A stretch of 64,000 bases of DNA from Rhodococcoides kyotonense (GCF_900188125.1 NZ_FZOW01000014.1:62001-126000), one strand, 5' to 3'. Numbered from the stretch's first letter, positions 1-10,161 are shown. The notes: generated from the letters alone by a model not told the origin. Made by a program: numbers and translations.

Positions 1-9
1 TCGCTGTAG

Positions 10-963
10 TCAGACCGCTGCGGCCCAGGCCTCGAGCATTCCTCGGGCGATGGAGATGGACCCCGGCAGAAGAAGCCGGGAGTCCGCGTCCGCAGCCCAG
101 TCCCCCAGCTTCAGCGCAGCCTGAACCTCCGCACGCTCGAACCAGTACGCCTCGGCGATCTCGCCGTCGACGAAGTCCAACGGTGCGTCGGGGTCGCCGA
201 TCGCGGAGAAACCCAACATGATCGAGCGCGGGAACGGCCACGGCTGACTGCCGAGATAGGTGATGTCGGACACGGAGATTCCGACTTCTTCTCTGATCTC
301 TCGTCCTACGCAGGTCTCCAGCGATTCCCCTGCCTCGACGAATCCCGCGAGAACCGAGAAGCGCCGCTCCGGCCACGCCGGGGCCCTGGCGAGGAGAACC
401 TTGTCGGCACCGTCGTGCACCAAGCAGATCACCGCAGGATCGGTCCGCGGAAACTCCTCGTGACCGTTCGACGTACTTGTCCGCGACCATCCCGCGGCCG
501 AGGGCGTCGTCGCCGCGCCGTCGATCGCGCTGAAGCTCGCGCCAGCATGCCAATTCAGAATCGCGAGAGCGCTCGTGAGAATCGACAGCTCGGTCTCGTC
601 GAGGTACTCCGCGAACGACCGCAGATCGGCGAGCTTGCCGGTGAGGACACCGACACGTTTGGTCCACAGATGACGATCGTCGTGAATTCCGAGAAAAACT
701 GCGTCGAGAGCGGGCTCGGCAGCGATGTCCGTGGCCGATGTGTAGACGATTCCGTCGTCGTCGACGCGGAGTTGACCGCGGTGATCGATCTCGATCACTC
801 GTGCTGTCGACCAACCCGCACGCAGCGCTGCTGTGTCCTTGCGTAGCTCTTCCGCTCGATGGAGAGGAGATCGCGACAGCAGAGGGGGCTGGGAAAGCTC
901 GAAACGTGGCACGGTGAAGACACTATCGCGGTCGAGCACGGACCCGACTTTCTGCGTCGTCAC
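10..963 (-). CDS. nudC: NAD+ diphosphatase, Nudix family (NudC)
   Basis: Hydrolyses the pyrophosphate of NAD(H) and, in characterised relatives, removes NAD caps from RNA. The 317-residue protein has the Nudix box GFVEAGESLETCVGREIREE followed by SQPWPFPRS, the signature that separates NudC from other Nudix enzymes. The zinc-ribbon cysteines of E. coli NudC are absent: after LNWH the sequence is SFSAIDG instead of a CxxC pair. Mycobacterial NudC looks the same, so this appears to be a lineage trait. The GTG start overlaps the stop of the upstream channel gene by four bases (GTGA), which implies co-translation. It matches the Rv3199c position next to Rv3200c. Confidence 0.93.
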   Translation of the reverse strand: MTTQKVGSVLDRDSVFTVPRFELSQPPLLSRSPLHRAEELRKDTAALRAGWSTARVIEIDHRGQLRVDDDGIVYTSATDIAAEPALDAVFLGIHDDRHLWTKRVGVLTGKLADLRSFAEYLDETELSILTSALAILNWHAGASFSAIDGAATTPSAAGWSRTSTSNGHEEFPRTDPAVICLVHDGADKVLLARAPAWPERRFSVLAGFVEAGESLETCVGREIREEVGISVSDITYLGSQPWPFPRSIMLGFSAIGDPDAPLDFVDGEIAEAYWFERAEVQAALKLGDWAADADSRLLLPGSISIARGMLEAWAAAV

Positions 964-2027
964 TCACCCACGCGGCGGATGTACAGCAGGCGGTCCGTCG
1001 CTTCGACGGCGTCGACCTCCGGCGACCCGACCCGGAACAGCTTGCCGCTCCGCACGACACCGAGAACGATGTCGGTCAGGTGCCTCGGAGAGCCTCCGAC
1101 CTCGTCGCGCTCCACCTCGCGCTCGGCGATGGCGAAACCGGCTTCGGGTGTCAGAAGATCCTCGATCATCTCCACCACGCTCGGCGTCGACGTCGCGATG
1201 CCCAGCAAGCGACCGGCCGTTTCCGACGACACCACCACCGAGTCGGCACCGGACTGCCGGAGCAGATGGGTGTTCTCCGCCTCGCGAATCGCGGCCACGA
1301 TCTTGGCCTTCGGCGCGATCTCGCGCGCCGTCAACGTCACCAGCACCGCGGTGTCGTCGCGGTTGGTCGCCACGATGATCGCCGCTGCATGCTGTGCACC
1401 GGTCAACCGGAGAACGTCCGACTTGGTGGCCGAGCCGTGCACCGTGACCAACCCCATGTTCGACGCGGTGTCCAACACCGTCTGGTCGGTGTCGACGACA
1501 ACGATCTCCGACGCGGGAACGCCGTCGCCCAGCATGGCGTCGACGGCGGTGCGGCCCTTGGTTCCGAAACCGATGACCACGGTGTGATTGCGCACGCTGC
1601 GCCTCCATCGCTGAATTTTGAATGCCTGCCGAGACCGCTCCGTCAGAACCGCGAGCGTCGTACCGACCAACAAGATGAGGAAGAAGATTCGAAGGGGTGT
1701 GATCACGAGGATGTTCACCAGGCGCGCCGACGGCGCGATCGGTGTGATGTCCCCGTATCCCGTGGTCGACAGCGACACCGTCGCGTAGTACAGCGCGTCG
1801 AGGAACGACAGCTCGTTGTCCTGCGCGTCTCGGTATCCGTCACGATCGATGTACACGATGAGCGCTGCGATGAGCAGCGCCGCGAGCGCAACCAGTATTC
1901 GCCGGTAGATCGCTCGCCACGGACTGCTCTGCAGTTCCGGAACACGAAGTACACCGACGAGAGCGAAGTCCGGCCTGTCCGTCAACGTGTCACCGGCGCT
2001 CAAGCGAGCGCGCAATCTACCTGCCAC
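960..2027 (-). CDS. Potassium channel with RCK (TrkA-N/TrkA-C) domain
   Basis: Single-subunit K+ channel homologous in place to Rv3200c. An N-terminal membrane part has two hydrophobic helices (about residues 44-60 and 103-125) flanking the pore, with selectivity filter TTGYGD near residue 90. A cytoplasmic RCK domain follows, starting VVIGFGTKGRTAV (Rossmann nucleotide-binding loop) with VVVDTD at the end of strand 2, then a TrkA-C-like C-terminus. The length of 355 residues is normal for the family. The start is GTG; an internal start is possible because the first 25 residues are not membrane-like. It lies upstream of nudC in the same transcription unit. Confidence 0.88.
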   Translation of the reverse strand: MAGRLRARLSAGDTLTDRPDFALVGVLRVPELQSSPWRAIYRRILVALAALLIAALIVYIDRDGYRDAQDNELSFLDALYYATVSLSTTGYGDITPIAPSARLVNILVITPLRIFFLILLVGTTLAVLTERSRQAFKIQRWRRSVRNHTVVIGFGTKGRTAVDAMLGDGVPASEIVVVDTDQTVLDTASNMGLVTVHGSATKSDVLRLTGAQHAAAIIVATNRDDTAVLVTLTAREIAPKAKIVAAIREAENTHLLRQSGADSVVVSSETAGRLLGIATSTPSVVEMIEDLLTPEAGFAIAEREVERDEVGGSPRHLTDIVLGVVRSGKLFRVGSPEVDAVEATDRLLYIRRVGE

Positions 2028-2155
2028 GTCGCCTGCCTAGTACGAGATCGTCCACGGCTGGCAGCGTAGCCCTCTTCGGCGACGTCGTAGCGTCGGGCGC
2101 GCGAGTCGGTCTCGTCGGAACTCTGTCGGCGACGACCGTGTGGCACGGTGTAGCC

Positions 2156-2542
2156 ATGACACAGGACAAGAGCCGGGCTGCCGCCGTGCGCCTCGCGGTG
2201 TTGCTGGGCGGGGCGGGCGTACTGCATTTCGCGACACCGGCGTTCTTCGACATGCAGGTGCCTGCCGCGTTGCCGGGCAAAGCTCGCACCTACACCCAGA
2301 TTTCGGGCGTCGCCGAACTCGGAGTCGCCGCGGCACTGGTCGTCCCGCGTACCCGTCGACTCGGCGGCACCCTCGCGGCAGCCCTGTTCGTCGCTGTCTT
2401 CCCCGCGAACATCGACCTCGCACGACGGTACGTGCAGAGCTCGAAGACGTCCCCTGCCGTCAAGGCCGCGGTGATCGCTCGGCTTCCGCTACAGATCCCG
2501 CTGGTGACCGAGGCGCTGAAGGTCCGCCGCACCGCCCGGTAG
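2156..2542 (+). CDS. Small DoxX-like membrane protein
   Basis: 128-residue hydrophobic protein with about four membrane segments. The N-terminal pattern (LGGAGVLHFATPAFFDMQVPAALPGKARTY, split here only for reading as LGGAGVLHF then PAFFDMQVP) is typical of the DoxX-like/DUF4267-type membrane family in actinobacteria. Function is unknown; relatives are annotated only by similarity to the DoxX subunit of an archaeal quinol oxidase. The ATG at 2156 is preferred over the in-frame GTG at 2138. The gene stands alone on the plus strand, convergent with adnB and eleven bases from its stop. Confidence 0.7.
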   Translation: MTQDKSRAAAVRLAVLLGGAGVLHFATPAFFDMQVPAALPGKARTYTQISGVAELGVAAALVVPRTRRLGGTLAAALFVAVFPANIDLARRYVQSSKTSPAVKAAVIARLPLQIPLVTEALKVRRTAR

Positions 2543-2553
2543 GCCGTGAACGG

Positions 2554-5500
2554 TCATGCGCTCGAATCGAAGTCGACTGCAGAGGTGCCGTCGATGAGGG
2601 CCGCCAACGCGTCGGCGTCGGGTAACTCGTCCGGCGCCACGGTGCGTCCACTGCGCACGTAGTGGAACGCCGCTCGCACCTTGCCGAGCGGTACCGGCTC
2701 CGCGGACACAGCGGACATCAACTCCGCCCACGCGATTCGATAGGCAGCCAGCTGCATCACCACCGACTTCTCCTCGCGCGGAGTGGGTTCGGCGCCCGTC
2801 TTCCAGTCGACGACGGTCCAGCCGCCGTCGGCGTCGGCGAACACCGCGTCGATACGGCCTCGCAGAACCGTTCCTGCAACCGACGTCTCGAACGGAACCT
2901 CCACCTCGACGGGACTGCGCAGCGACCATTCCGAGTCTTCGAACGCCTGCTGGAGCACCTCGAGATCGGTGTCCATCGCAGCTCCCGTGTCCGCCGAACC
3001 GGGAAGTTCGTCGAGGTCGAGCAGACGTGTCGCACCGAATCGGCGCTCGATCCAGGCGTGAAATGCCGTGCCTCGCCGCGCCAGAGGATTCGGCGGAAAC
3101 GGCAACGGCCGACGCAGCCTCGACGCCAGGGCGTCGGGATCTGCTGCGAGGTCGACCAACTGGCTGACCGACAGGTTCTCGGGTAGCGCCACAGTGACGG
3201 TGGCCTGCGCTCGCTCCGCACGCTCGGCCAGCAACGCATCCACGTCGGCGGCCCACCGTTCGGGATCGGGTTCCGACTCGTCGACGTGGTCCGGCCCGCT
3301 CTCCTCACGCAACGCAGCAAGGACCGCCTGCGCTCCGGCCTCGACGGCACTCCTCCTCGCTCCGAGCGGATCACGTGGCCACGACGCCGAATGAGGTTCG
3401 GCAGCAAGTGGATTGGGAACCTCGGAGTCCGGGCCGTCGGCCCATCGATCGACGACGGCGACGGGCGCCACGTCCGTATCGGTACGCGCGTCGACGAGTT
3501 CCTTCAGTTCCACCAGGAACGGCGACGGGCCGCGTGGTTTGGCGGAGGTCTCGTCCCAGTGGTGCGCGGAGACGAACAGTGCGCGCTCGGTGCGCGTGAG
3601 GGCGACGTAGAACAGCCGCCGGTCCTCGGCGAGGCGTCGACGCGCGAGTGCCTCCTTGTGCCGGTCGACTGCGTCCTGCAGATCTTTTCGGTTGTGCACG
3701 TCGTTCAGGTCGAGTACCGGTACTCCCTCGGACATTCGGCCGTCGTCCTCCACGACGGCCTTGTCACCTCGAAGCGACGGCGGTAGTTCCGCCAACGCAC
3801 CGAGCCAGGTCGCCGATGCCGTCGTCGACGGGAAGACCCCGGTCGCGACGTGCGGGACAGCGACGACTTCCCACTCGAGCCCCTTGGCCGAGTGCACCGT
3901 CAACACCTGCACGCGGTGCGGCGCGACCTCCACCTCTCCCGGCGCGAGCCCGTTCTCCACGGTCTCGGCCGCACCGAGGAACGACAGGAATCCGGTGACG
4001 GTCGCGGTCGGGTTGTCGGCGTAATCGGCCACTACCGAGGCGAATTCATCGAGATGCTCACGACCCACCACGCCACCGGGGGCACCGGACATGCGGGCCG
4101 AGGCTTCGACACCGATCCCCATGGCACGCTCGATGTCCGCGACGAGCTCGGTGAGCGGCTGCCCGATGCGCTCGCGCAGCGAGTGCACTTCGGCGGCCAG
4201 CGCGGAGATTCGGCGATGTCCGACCTCGGAATAGTGCTCGGCAGGCCCCGGGTCCGCGATGGCGTCCGCTAGACCGGCGTCCTCGGAGTGCTCACCGGGC
4301 AGCGAACTTTCGAGTGCTGCATCGAGCGCGGCTCGGTCGTCGACTCGGCCGGACGCGCCGTACCCGACACCGATCGACAACTGCTTTGCCCGTCGAGCCA
4401 ATGCGCGTATGTCGGCCGCGCCGATTCTCCATCGCGAACCGGTCAGCACACGCATCGCTGCACTGCCGGCCAGCGGGTCGGCCACCAGCCGCAACATTGC
4501 GGTCACGTCGGCGATCTCCGGAATGTGCAGCAGCCCGCCGAGGCCGACCACTTCCACCGGGAGCCCCCGGCTGCGAAGAGCGTCCGCGATCGGCTCGGCG
4601 TCGGCGTTACGACGCACCAGCACCGCCGCGGTCGGCGGCGGACGGTTCTCCTCACGTGCGCGTCGATACTCGTCGGCGATGCGGTCGGCCACCCAGTCAC
4701 GCTCCTCGAGCACCGTCTCGGTGACCGCGAGCCGGACGTCTCCCGGGGTCGCGCCCGGTCGAGCGCGCAATGTCGGTACCGGAACACCCGTGCGGCGCAA
4801 CGGTTCCGTGATGTGATTGGCGAGTTCGAGTGCCTCGGGGGGATTGCGCCAACTGGTCAACAATTCGAGCCTCGGGGCCGGCTCGCCCGTGGAGAGAGGA
4901 AAGTCGCTCGCAAATCGTGGCAGGTTCGCCGCGGAAGCCCCACGCCAGCCGTAGATCGACTGCATCGGGTCCCCGACGGCCGTCAGGGCCAGCGTCGAAT
5001 CCGATCCCCCGCCGAACAACGACGACAACAGCACACGCTGGGCGTGACCGGTGTCTTGGTACTCGTCGAGAAGGACGAGCCGGAAGCGCTCACGCTCGGC
5101 TCGGCCGACCTCGACGTGATCTGCGGCGACGCGTGCGGCAAGGGACATCTGACTGCCGAAGTCGAGTGCGCCTTCGCGTCGCAACGTGTCGGAGAGTCGT
5201 TCGACCAAGGGCAACAACGACACTCGATCGTGCTGAGCGGCGAGGATGTCCAACAAGGCCTTCGACGGACCACCGCGCTGCTTCGGTCCCGCGGGCAGGC
5301 CGTGCACCAGCTTGTCCAGGTCGGTATGTGCCTCTCTCAGTTCGTCGGCGTCGACCAGATGCTCGGCGAGCTGACCCGACAACGCCAGCACTGCCTCGGT
5401 GATCGATGTCGGATTGCGATCCGTGTCCAAGTCCCCGTCCCACGTGCTGACGACTCGGTGCGCTAGTTGCCAGAGTTCGGTCTCCGACAACAACGTCGCC

Positions 5501-5958
5501 GATGGTTCGATCGGCAGCAGCAACCCGTGCTCGGTGAGCAGTCGGCCAGCATACGAGTGGTAGGTGCTGACTTCGGGCTCGCCGGTCAGGATTCGTTCGC
5601 GTAGCTGCAGGCTCGGATCGAGAGCACGCACCACGTCCGAGCCGGCGAGCCGGTTCAGACGTGCTCGGATACGGGTCGTCAGCTGTTGTGCTGCCTTACG
5701 CGTGAAGGTCAGGCCGAGAACGCTGTCCGGATCGACGAACTCGTTGGCGACCATCCAGACGACGCGTGCGGCCATCGTCTCGGTCTTGCCTGCACCTGCA
5801 CCTGCGACCACCAGGGTCGGTCCGGACGGTGCCGAGATGACCGCGGCCTGCTCGGGGGTCGGCGGATACTTCTGTCCGAGTGCGCGGGCAAGCTCGATCG
5901 GATCGATGCGCGGTTCCCGGCGGTGCTGCCGCTTCTTGGATGTGGACCGCGTGCTCAA
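2554..5958 (-). CDS. adnB: AdnB helicase-nuclease subunit (UvrD motor plus RecB-like nuclease)
   Basis: Subunit of the AdnAB double-strand-break resecting motor that replaces RecBCD/AddAB in actinobacteria. About 1134 residues. Visible motifs: Walker A AGAGAGKTE (about residues 53-61), motif II LLDEYQDTGHAQ, motif III GDPMQSIYGWRGA, motif IV-VI region ending VALTRTERALFVSA, and a C-terminal nuclease with RGRIDAVF and VVDWKTG. The start is called as TTG at 5958 because it gives the four-base overlap TTGA with the adnA stop; the longer open frame upstream reads arginine-rich antisense-like sequence. Order adnA-adnB with lipV divergent matches Rv3202c-Rv3201c-Rv3203. Confidence 0.92.
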   Translation of the reverse strand: MSTRSTSKKRQHRREPRIDPIELARALGQKYPPTPEQAAVISAPSGPTLVVAGAGAGKTETMAARVVWMVANEFVDPDSVLGLTFTRKAAQQLTTRIRARLNRLAGSDVVRALDPSLQLRERILTGEPEVSTYHSYAGRLLTEHGLLLPIEPSATLLSETELWQLAHRVVSTWDGDLDTDRNPTSITEAVLALSGQLAEHLVDADELREAHTDLDKLVHGLPAGPKQRGGPSKALLDILAAQHDRVSLLPLVERLSDTLRREGALDFGSQMSLAARVAADHVEVGRAERERFRLVLLDEYQDTGHAQRVLLSSLFGGGSDSTLALTAVGDPMQSIYGWRGASAANLPRFASDFPLSTGEPAPRLELLTSWRNPPEALELANHITEPLRRTGVPVPTLRARPGATPGDVRLAVTETVLEERDWVADRIADEYRRAREENRPPPTAAVLVRRNADAEPIADALRSRGLPVEVVGLGGLLHIPEIADVTAMLRLVADPLAGSAAMRVLTGSRWRIGAADIRALARRAKQLSIGVGYGASGRVDDRAALDAALESSLPGEHSEDAGLADAIADPGPAEHYSEVGHRRISALAAEVHSLRERIGQPLTELVADIERAMGIGVEASARMSGAPGGVVGREHLDEFASVVADYADNPTATVTGFLSFLGAAETVENGLAPGEVEVAPHRVQVLTVHSAKGLEWEVVAVPHVATGVFPSTTASATWLGALAELPPSLRGDKAVVEDDGRMSEGVPVLDLNDVHNRKDLQDAVDRHKEALARRRLAEDRRLFYVALTRTERALFVSAHHWDETSAKPRGPSPFLVELKELVDARTDTDVAPVAVVDRWADGPDSEVPNPLAAEPHSASWPRDPLGARRSAVEAGAQAVLAALREESGPDHVDESEPDPERWAADVDALLAERAERAQATVTVALPENLSVSQLVDLAADPDALASRLRRPLPFPPNPLARRGTAFHAWIERRFGATRLLDLDELPGSADTGAAMDTDLEVLQQAFEDSEWSLRSPVEVEVPFETSVAGTVLRGRIDAVFADADGGWTVVDWKTGAEPTPREEKSVVMQLAAYRIAWAELMSAVSAEPVPLGKVRAAFHYVRSGRTVAPDELPDADALAALIDGTSAVDFDSSA

Positions 5959-8900
5959 CCGTCGGTCACCTGCCTTCCGGTTTCGTGCGCGGGGCAGCTC
6001 GATTTCACCGGACAGTGCCGACAACCGTCGTTCACGTAGGCCGTGAAGTCCGGCCCCCGGGTGGCGGATGCGGCGGCGTGCACGATGTCGCGCCACTCCT
6101 CGAGAGTCTCGGGACTCGGCGCCTCCTGGATCCGCTGCGTCGCACCGTCCTTGTTGTGAGGCTTGGCGACATAGACCAGACGAGCGCCTCCCGGCTGAGC
6201 CGCAGGTTCGCCCTCGATTGCGCCCGCAGCGGCCGCGACTTGATACGTGGCCAGCTGATTGTGGCTGCGCGCGTCCTCTTTCGACAGTGCATTCTTGGCG
6301 GTCTTGACGTCGATGACGACCGGCCGACCTTCGGTATCGTGTTCGAGCCGATCGATGCGACCGCGCAACGCGACAGCAGGTTCGTCGGCGGAACGAGCGG
6401 GGAGGACGCCCTGCACCGTCACCTCGACGCCCGCCTCGGTGAGCTCACCGCGACTTCCCCGAAGCCAGGTCTCGAACGTGTCGAGCATCGTGGCAGTACG
6501 ATCCAACTCTCGCCGAGAGAACCACTGCGATCCTAGATCCACTGCATCCCAAGCACTTTCGAGCGCTCGTCGGACCTGCTCGGGAGGCATGGTGCCGGCG
6601 ACCGCCTGAACGAGAGTGTGCACCAGGGTGCCCGTCACGGCATGCGTGTTGGCCCCGTCGTTTCCACCGTGCCGGTCGAGCATCCACCGCAGCGGGCACG
6701 TGGTGAGCTGTTCGACGGTCGACGGCGACAACGGCACGGGACCGTCGTCGAGATGCCACAACGGCGCGTCGGTGCTGACGCCCGCAAGCCCGAACCACTC
6801 GTCCGGATGTGCGCCCTTGACCCCCGCGGCCGCCAGTCGCGCCAACTGCGCCGCCGCGCGATCCCGCTTTGCCGGATTCTCCTCGGACACGACCGGATCG
6901 CACACGACACTGCGCAACTCGGCAACGACCATCGGCAGAGCCAACACGCGCTCGGTCGTATCGTCACGCGCAGTGCCGTCACGCGCTGTGCCGTCGGGTA
7001 CCTGCTCGTCGGAATCCCCGCCGAGGAGTTCATCGACGAATCGGGACCGTACGAGGTCCGCATCACCGGTAGTGGAGTCGACTGCCGACACCAACAGCAC
7101 CGAGCGCGCGCGGCTGCAGGCGACCATGAACAGTTTGCGTTCCTCGGCCAGCAGCGGAGCGGTGCGGGACAGCCTGCCGTCGATCAACGACGCGGCGTCG
7201 CCCATCCCCGATGTGAGATCGACGAGCGCTTCGGTGCCGAGCAGGCTGCCTCGTGCACGAAGGCCGGGCCACAGCCCCTCCTGCACACCGGGAACCGCGA
7301 CGAGCTCCCACTCCCTGCCCGCAGCGGAGTGCGCACTGAGAATCGTCACGGCGTCGGTCGCCGCGGCCGCCGATATCCGTGTGCCCGGGATCTGTTGCTG
7401 CGTGATGTAGTCGACGAACCCACCGAGCCGCGCCTGCGGCAACCGGTCCACGTACGACGCGGCCGCGTCGAACAGCGCGACGACGGCGTCCAGATCCCGA
7501 TCCGCCTGTGCCCCGGCGGAACCGCCCCATGCCGATACCGAGGCCCACCGCCGTTCGAGCCCGGAGCCCTGCCACGCCGCCCACAGCACGTCTTCGACAC
7601 CGCGTCCGCGTCGTGCGACCGCCGCAGCCTTGCGCACGACCGACAGCACTCGCCGGAGCGGCGCCGCCTCGACCTCCGACAGTTGCGTCATCCACGCCGA
7701 CTCTGCTTTCACCACAGCCGGATTCGCCGACCACGCCCCGGCACCGATCAACGCGGCGCGTAACAGTTCGGACGAGTCGCGCTCTCCGCCGGACGCCAAC
7801 TCGATGCGCCTGACACCGCGCCGTAGCCGCCTGAGTGCAACGGGATCGGCACCGCCTATGGGCCCGGACAACAGCGCCAACGCGTCCTCACCGTCGAAGG
7901 ACTCGTCGACCATGGCTCGAAGAACCAGCAGCAGACCGACCGTGCCGTGCTGTCGATGCAGCGGCAGTTCCGACGCCGGCGTCACGACGGGTACCCCGGC
8001 CGCCTGCAGCGCACGACGCAGTGGTGCGACGACCCGAGGGACGGACCTGACGACCACGGCCATCTCCGACCACGGCATCCCGTCGACCAGGTGGGCGCGC
8101 CGCATGACGTCGGCCACCGCGGTTGCTTCCTTGGCCGCGGAGGTGTGCACGCGCACGATCGCCTCGGCCTCGCCGTAACTGGGCGATCCGACCGCTTCTG
8201 CGCCGCGATGCCGGGCAAGCCCTGGCAGTCTCCCTGCCACGGCGTGCGCGACCCTCGCGACGACCGGGTCGCTGCGGAAGTTGTGCGTCAACATCACTCG
8301 CCGCGGATCGCCCGGCTCTGCCAGATCGGCCACGAACGACGGATCCGCACCCCGGAACGTGAAGACAGATTGGTCGGGGTCACCGGCGACGACGGTGGAA
8401 TCAGTGTTGATTCCGATCGCTCGCACCAATTGCGCCGCTTGCGGATCGAGATGCTGCGCGTCGTCGACCACGAGGTGGCGGATACGAGCACGCTCGGACC
8501 TCAGCAGGTCCGGATCCGTTGCGAACGCCATCAATGCGCTGCCGATGAGCTCGGCCGCATCGAGCCCCGGCGCCGACGCCCCTGCCGCCTCCATTCCGAC
8601 GGCACCGCGCAACAGCATTGCCTGCTCGTACCGCGCAGCGAACTTGCCGACGGCCACCCATTCCTCACGCGCATGCTTACGTCCGAGTTTGACCAGATCC
8701 TCCGGGCCGATCCCTCGCTCGACGGAACGCAGCATCAGGTCACGTACGGCGGTCGCGAAACCCGACAGCCCCAGTGCGGGGCGAAGACGCTCGGGCCAGT
8801 CGGTGGCACCGTCGTCGATGTCGCCGCGCAGCATCTCCCGTACCACCGCGTCCTGTTCTGCACCCGTCAACAGTCGGGGCGGCGGGTTGCCGTGGATCGC

Positions 8901-9293
8901 CGCCTGCAACCGGAGCACGGCGAACGCGTACGAGTGCACGGTGCGCACGAGCGGTTCACGCGTAGCGCGCACGGGCAGTTCCCCGGCGAACAGGCCGGCC
9001 GTGATCTGCTCACGCATGCGAACCGACGCGCGTTTCGACTGAGTGAGCACGAGAACCGATTCGGGATCGCCGTGGGCGATACGAGAGACGGCGTAATCGG
9101 CTATCAGCGATGTCTTTCCGGTGCCGGGACCACCGAGGACCTGCCACGGCCGCCACGCCGCCGCACCGTCGGCCGCTGCCGCAGCGGCGTCGGAGGAACC
9201 GACGAGCAGGCGGCCTGCGTCACCCGTCCACGTCCGACGGGCCTGTGGGACCCGCGGCGCGCGCACGAGAGTGGCACCAGCGATTCCGTCCAT
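5955..9293 (-). CDS. adnA: AdnA helicase-nuclease subunit with Fe-S-type cysteine cluster
   Basis: Partner of AdnB in the AdnAB end-resection complex. About 1112 residues from the ATG at 9293. Walker A is GGPGTGKTS (about residues 54-62). Motif II reads VVDDAQHLDPQ, not the canonical DExQD, so this motor may be weaker than AdnB. The nuclease domain shows RGRIDRLEH and VVIDVKTAKN. The C-terminus has a cysteine set (GCRHCPVKSSCPAH) consistent with the AddB/AdnA 4Fe-4S staple. An alternative ATG lies at 9326; the longer open frame reaching 9833 runs antisense through lipV and is not credible. Confidence 0.92.
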   Translation of the reverse strand: MDGIAGATLVRAPRVPQARRTWTGDAGRLLVGSSDAAAAAADGAAAWRPWQVLGGPGTGKTSLIADYAVSRIAHGDPESVLVLTQSKRASVRMREQITAGLFAGELPVRATREPLVRTVHSYAFAVLRLQAAIHGNPPPRLLTGAEQDAVVREMLRGDIDDGATDWPERLRPALGLSGFATAVRDLMLRSVERGIGPEDLVKLGRKHAREEWVAVGKFAARYEQAMLLRGAVGMEAAGASAPGLDAAELIGSALMAFATDPDLLRSERARIRHLVVDDAQHLDPQAAQLVRAIGINTDSTVVAGDPDQSVFTFRGADPSFVADLAEPGDPRRVMLTHNFRSDPVVARVAHAVAGRLPGLARHRGAEAVGSPSYGEAEAIVRVHTSAAKEATAVADVMRRAHLVDGMPWSEMAVVVRSVPRVVAPLRRALQAAGVPVVTPASELPLHRQHGTVGLLLVLRAMVDESFDGEDALALLSGPIGGADPVALRRLRRGVRRIELASGGERDSSELLRAALIGAGAWSANPAVVKAESAWMTQLSEVEAAPLRRVLSVVRKAAAVARRGRGVEDVLWAAWQGSGLERRWASVSAWGGSAGAQADRDLDAVVALFDAAASYVDRLPQARLGGFVDYITQQQIPGTRISAAAATDAVTILSAHSAAGREWELVAVPGVQEGLWPGLRARGSLLGTEALVDLTSGMGDAASLIDGRLSRTAPLLAEERKLFMVACSRARSVLLVSAVDSTTGDADLVRSRFVDELLGGDSDEQVPDGTARDGTARDDTTERVLALPMVVAELRSVVCDPVVSEENPAKRDRAAAQLARLAAAGVKGAHPDEWFGLAGVSTDAPLWHLDDGPVPLSPSTVEQLTTCPLRWMLDRHGGNDGANTHAVTGTLVHTLVQAVAGTMPPEQVRRALESAWDAVDLGSQWFSRRELDRTATMLDTFETWLRGSRGELTEAGVEVTVQGVLPARSADEPAVALRGRIDRLEHDTEGRPVVIDVKTAKNALSKEDARSHNQLATYQVAAAAGAIEGEPAAQPGGARLVYVAKPHNKDGATQRIQEAPSPETLEEWRDIVHAAASATRGPDFTAYVNDGCRHCPVKSSCPAHETGRQVTDG

Positions 9294-9368
9294 GGAAGAA
9301 GATTGGATCACGAGCCACCGACACATCTCGACGCGCCCGACTGCGCCTGCATGCGGCACACTGGGGCG

Positions 9369-10151
9369 GTGCCACAGCTGAACCTTCACACTTTCGGACC
9401 CGTCGACGGCCCCGAGATCCTCGCCGTGCACGGCATGACAGGACACGGCGCGCGGTGGCGCGACCTGGCCGACAACTACATTCCCGAGGCCAGGGTCCTT
9501 GCTCCCGACCTGATCGGGCACGGCCGCTCCCCCTCGACACCGCCGTGGGACATCGACGCTCAGGTCGAGAAGCTGCGGTTGCTCGTCCAGGACAACGCCC
9601 GTGGACCGGTACTCGTCGTCGGGCACTCGTACGGCGGCGCGCTCGCGGTCCATCTCGCCGCGAAGCACCCGGAGCTCGTTCGGGGTCTGATCCTGCTCGA
9701 CCCCGCCATAGAGCTCGATGCGGGCGATCTGCTCGAGGTCGCCGAACTCACCGCGAAGTATCCCGATTACACCGACGCGGACGAGGCGAAATCGGAGAAG
9801 ATCAACGGCGCGTGGGCGGACGTTCCGCTCCAACTACTGGACCGCGAGGTCGACGAGCACCTCGAAGCCGCCGAGAACGGACGCGTCAAGTGGCGGATCT
9901 CGACGGCGGCGATCGTCGCGTCGTGGGGTGAGCTCGCGCGTCCGCTCGTCGTTCCCCCTGCCGACATGCCCACTGTCGTCGTGCAGGCGATGCGCGTTCA
10001 GCCGCCCTACGTGAGCGATGCGTTCAAGAAGGCACTCGACGCGCAGCTCGGCGCGAACCTCAGGATCGTCGAGCTCGACTGCGATCACATGGTCGCCCAG
10101 GCAAAACCGGCCGACGTGGCCTCCCTGGTTCGAGAGCTACTGCATGCGTGA
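9369..10151 (+). CDS. lipV: Alpha/beta-hydrolase, LipV-like
   Basis: Predicted esterase/lipase of the alpha/beta-hydrolase fold, 260 residues. The oxyanion region is AVHGMTGHG (about residues 19-27), the nucleophile elbow GHSYGG (Ser near 88), and a late DCDHMVAQ gives the catalytic histidine. The GTG at 9369 is chosen because the product then starts MPQLNLHTFGPVDG, matching the known start pattern of Rv3203 LipV; an ATG at 9351 is possible. It is divergent from adnA, separated by about 75 bases that must hold both promoters. Natural substrate is not apparent from sequence. Confidence 0.85.
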   Translation: MPQLNLHTFGPVDGPEILAVHGMTGHGARWRDLADNYIPEARVLAPDLIGHGRSPSTPPWDIDAQVEKLRLLVQDNARGPVLVVGHSYGGALAVHLAAKHPELVRGLILLDPAIELDAGDLLEVAELTAKYPDYTDADEAKSEKINGAWADVPLQLLDREVDEHLEAAENGRVKWRISTAAIVASWGELARPLVVPPADMPTVVVQAMRVQPPYVSDAFKKALDAQLGANLRIVELDCDHMVAQAKPADVASLVRELLHA

Positions 10152-10161
10152 GCTGCTGTAG

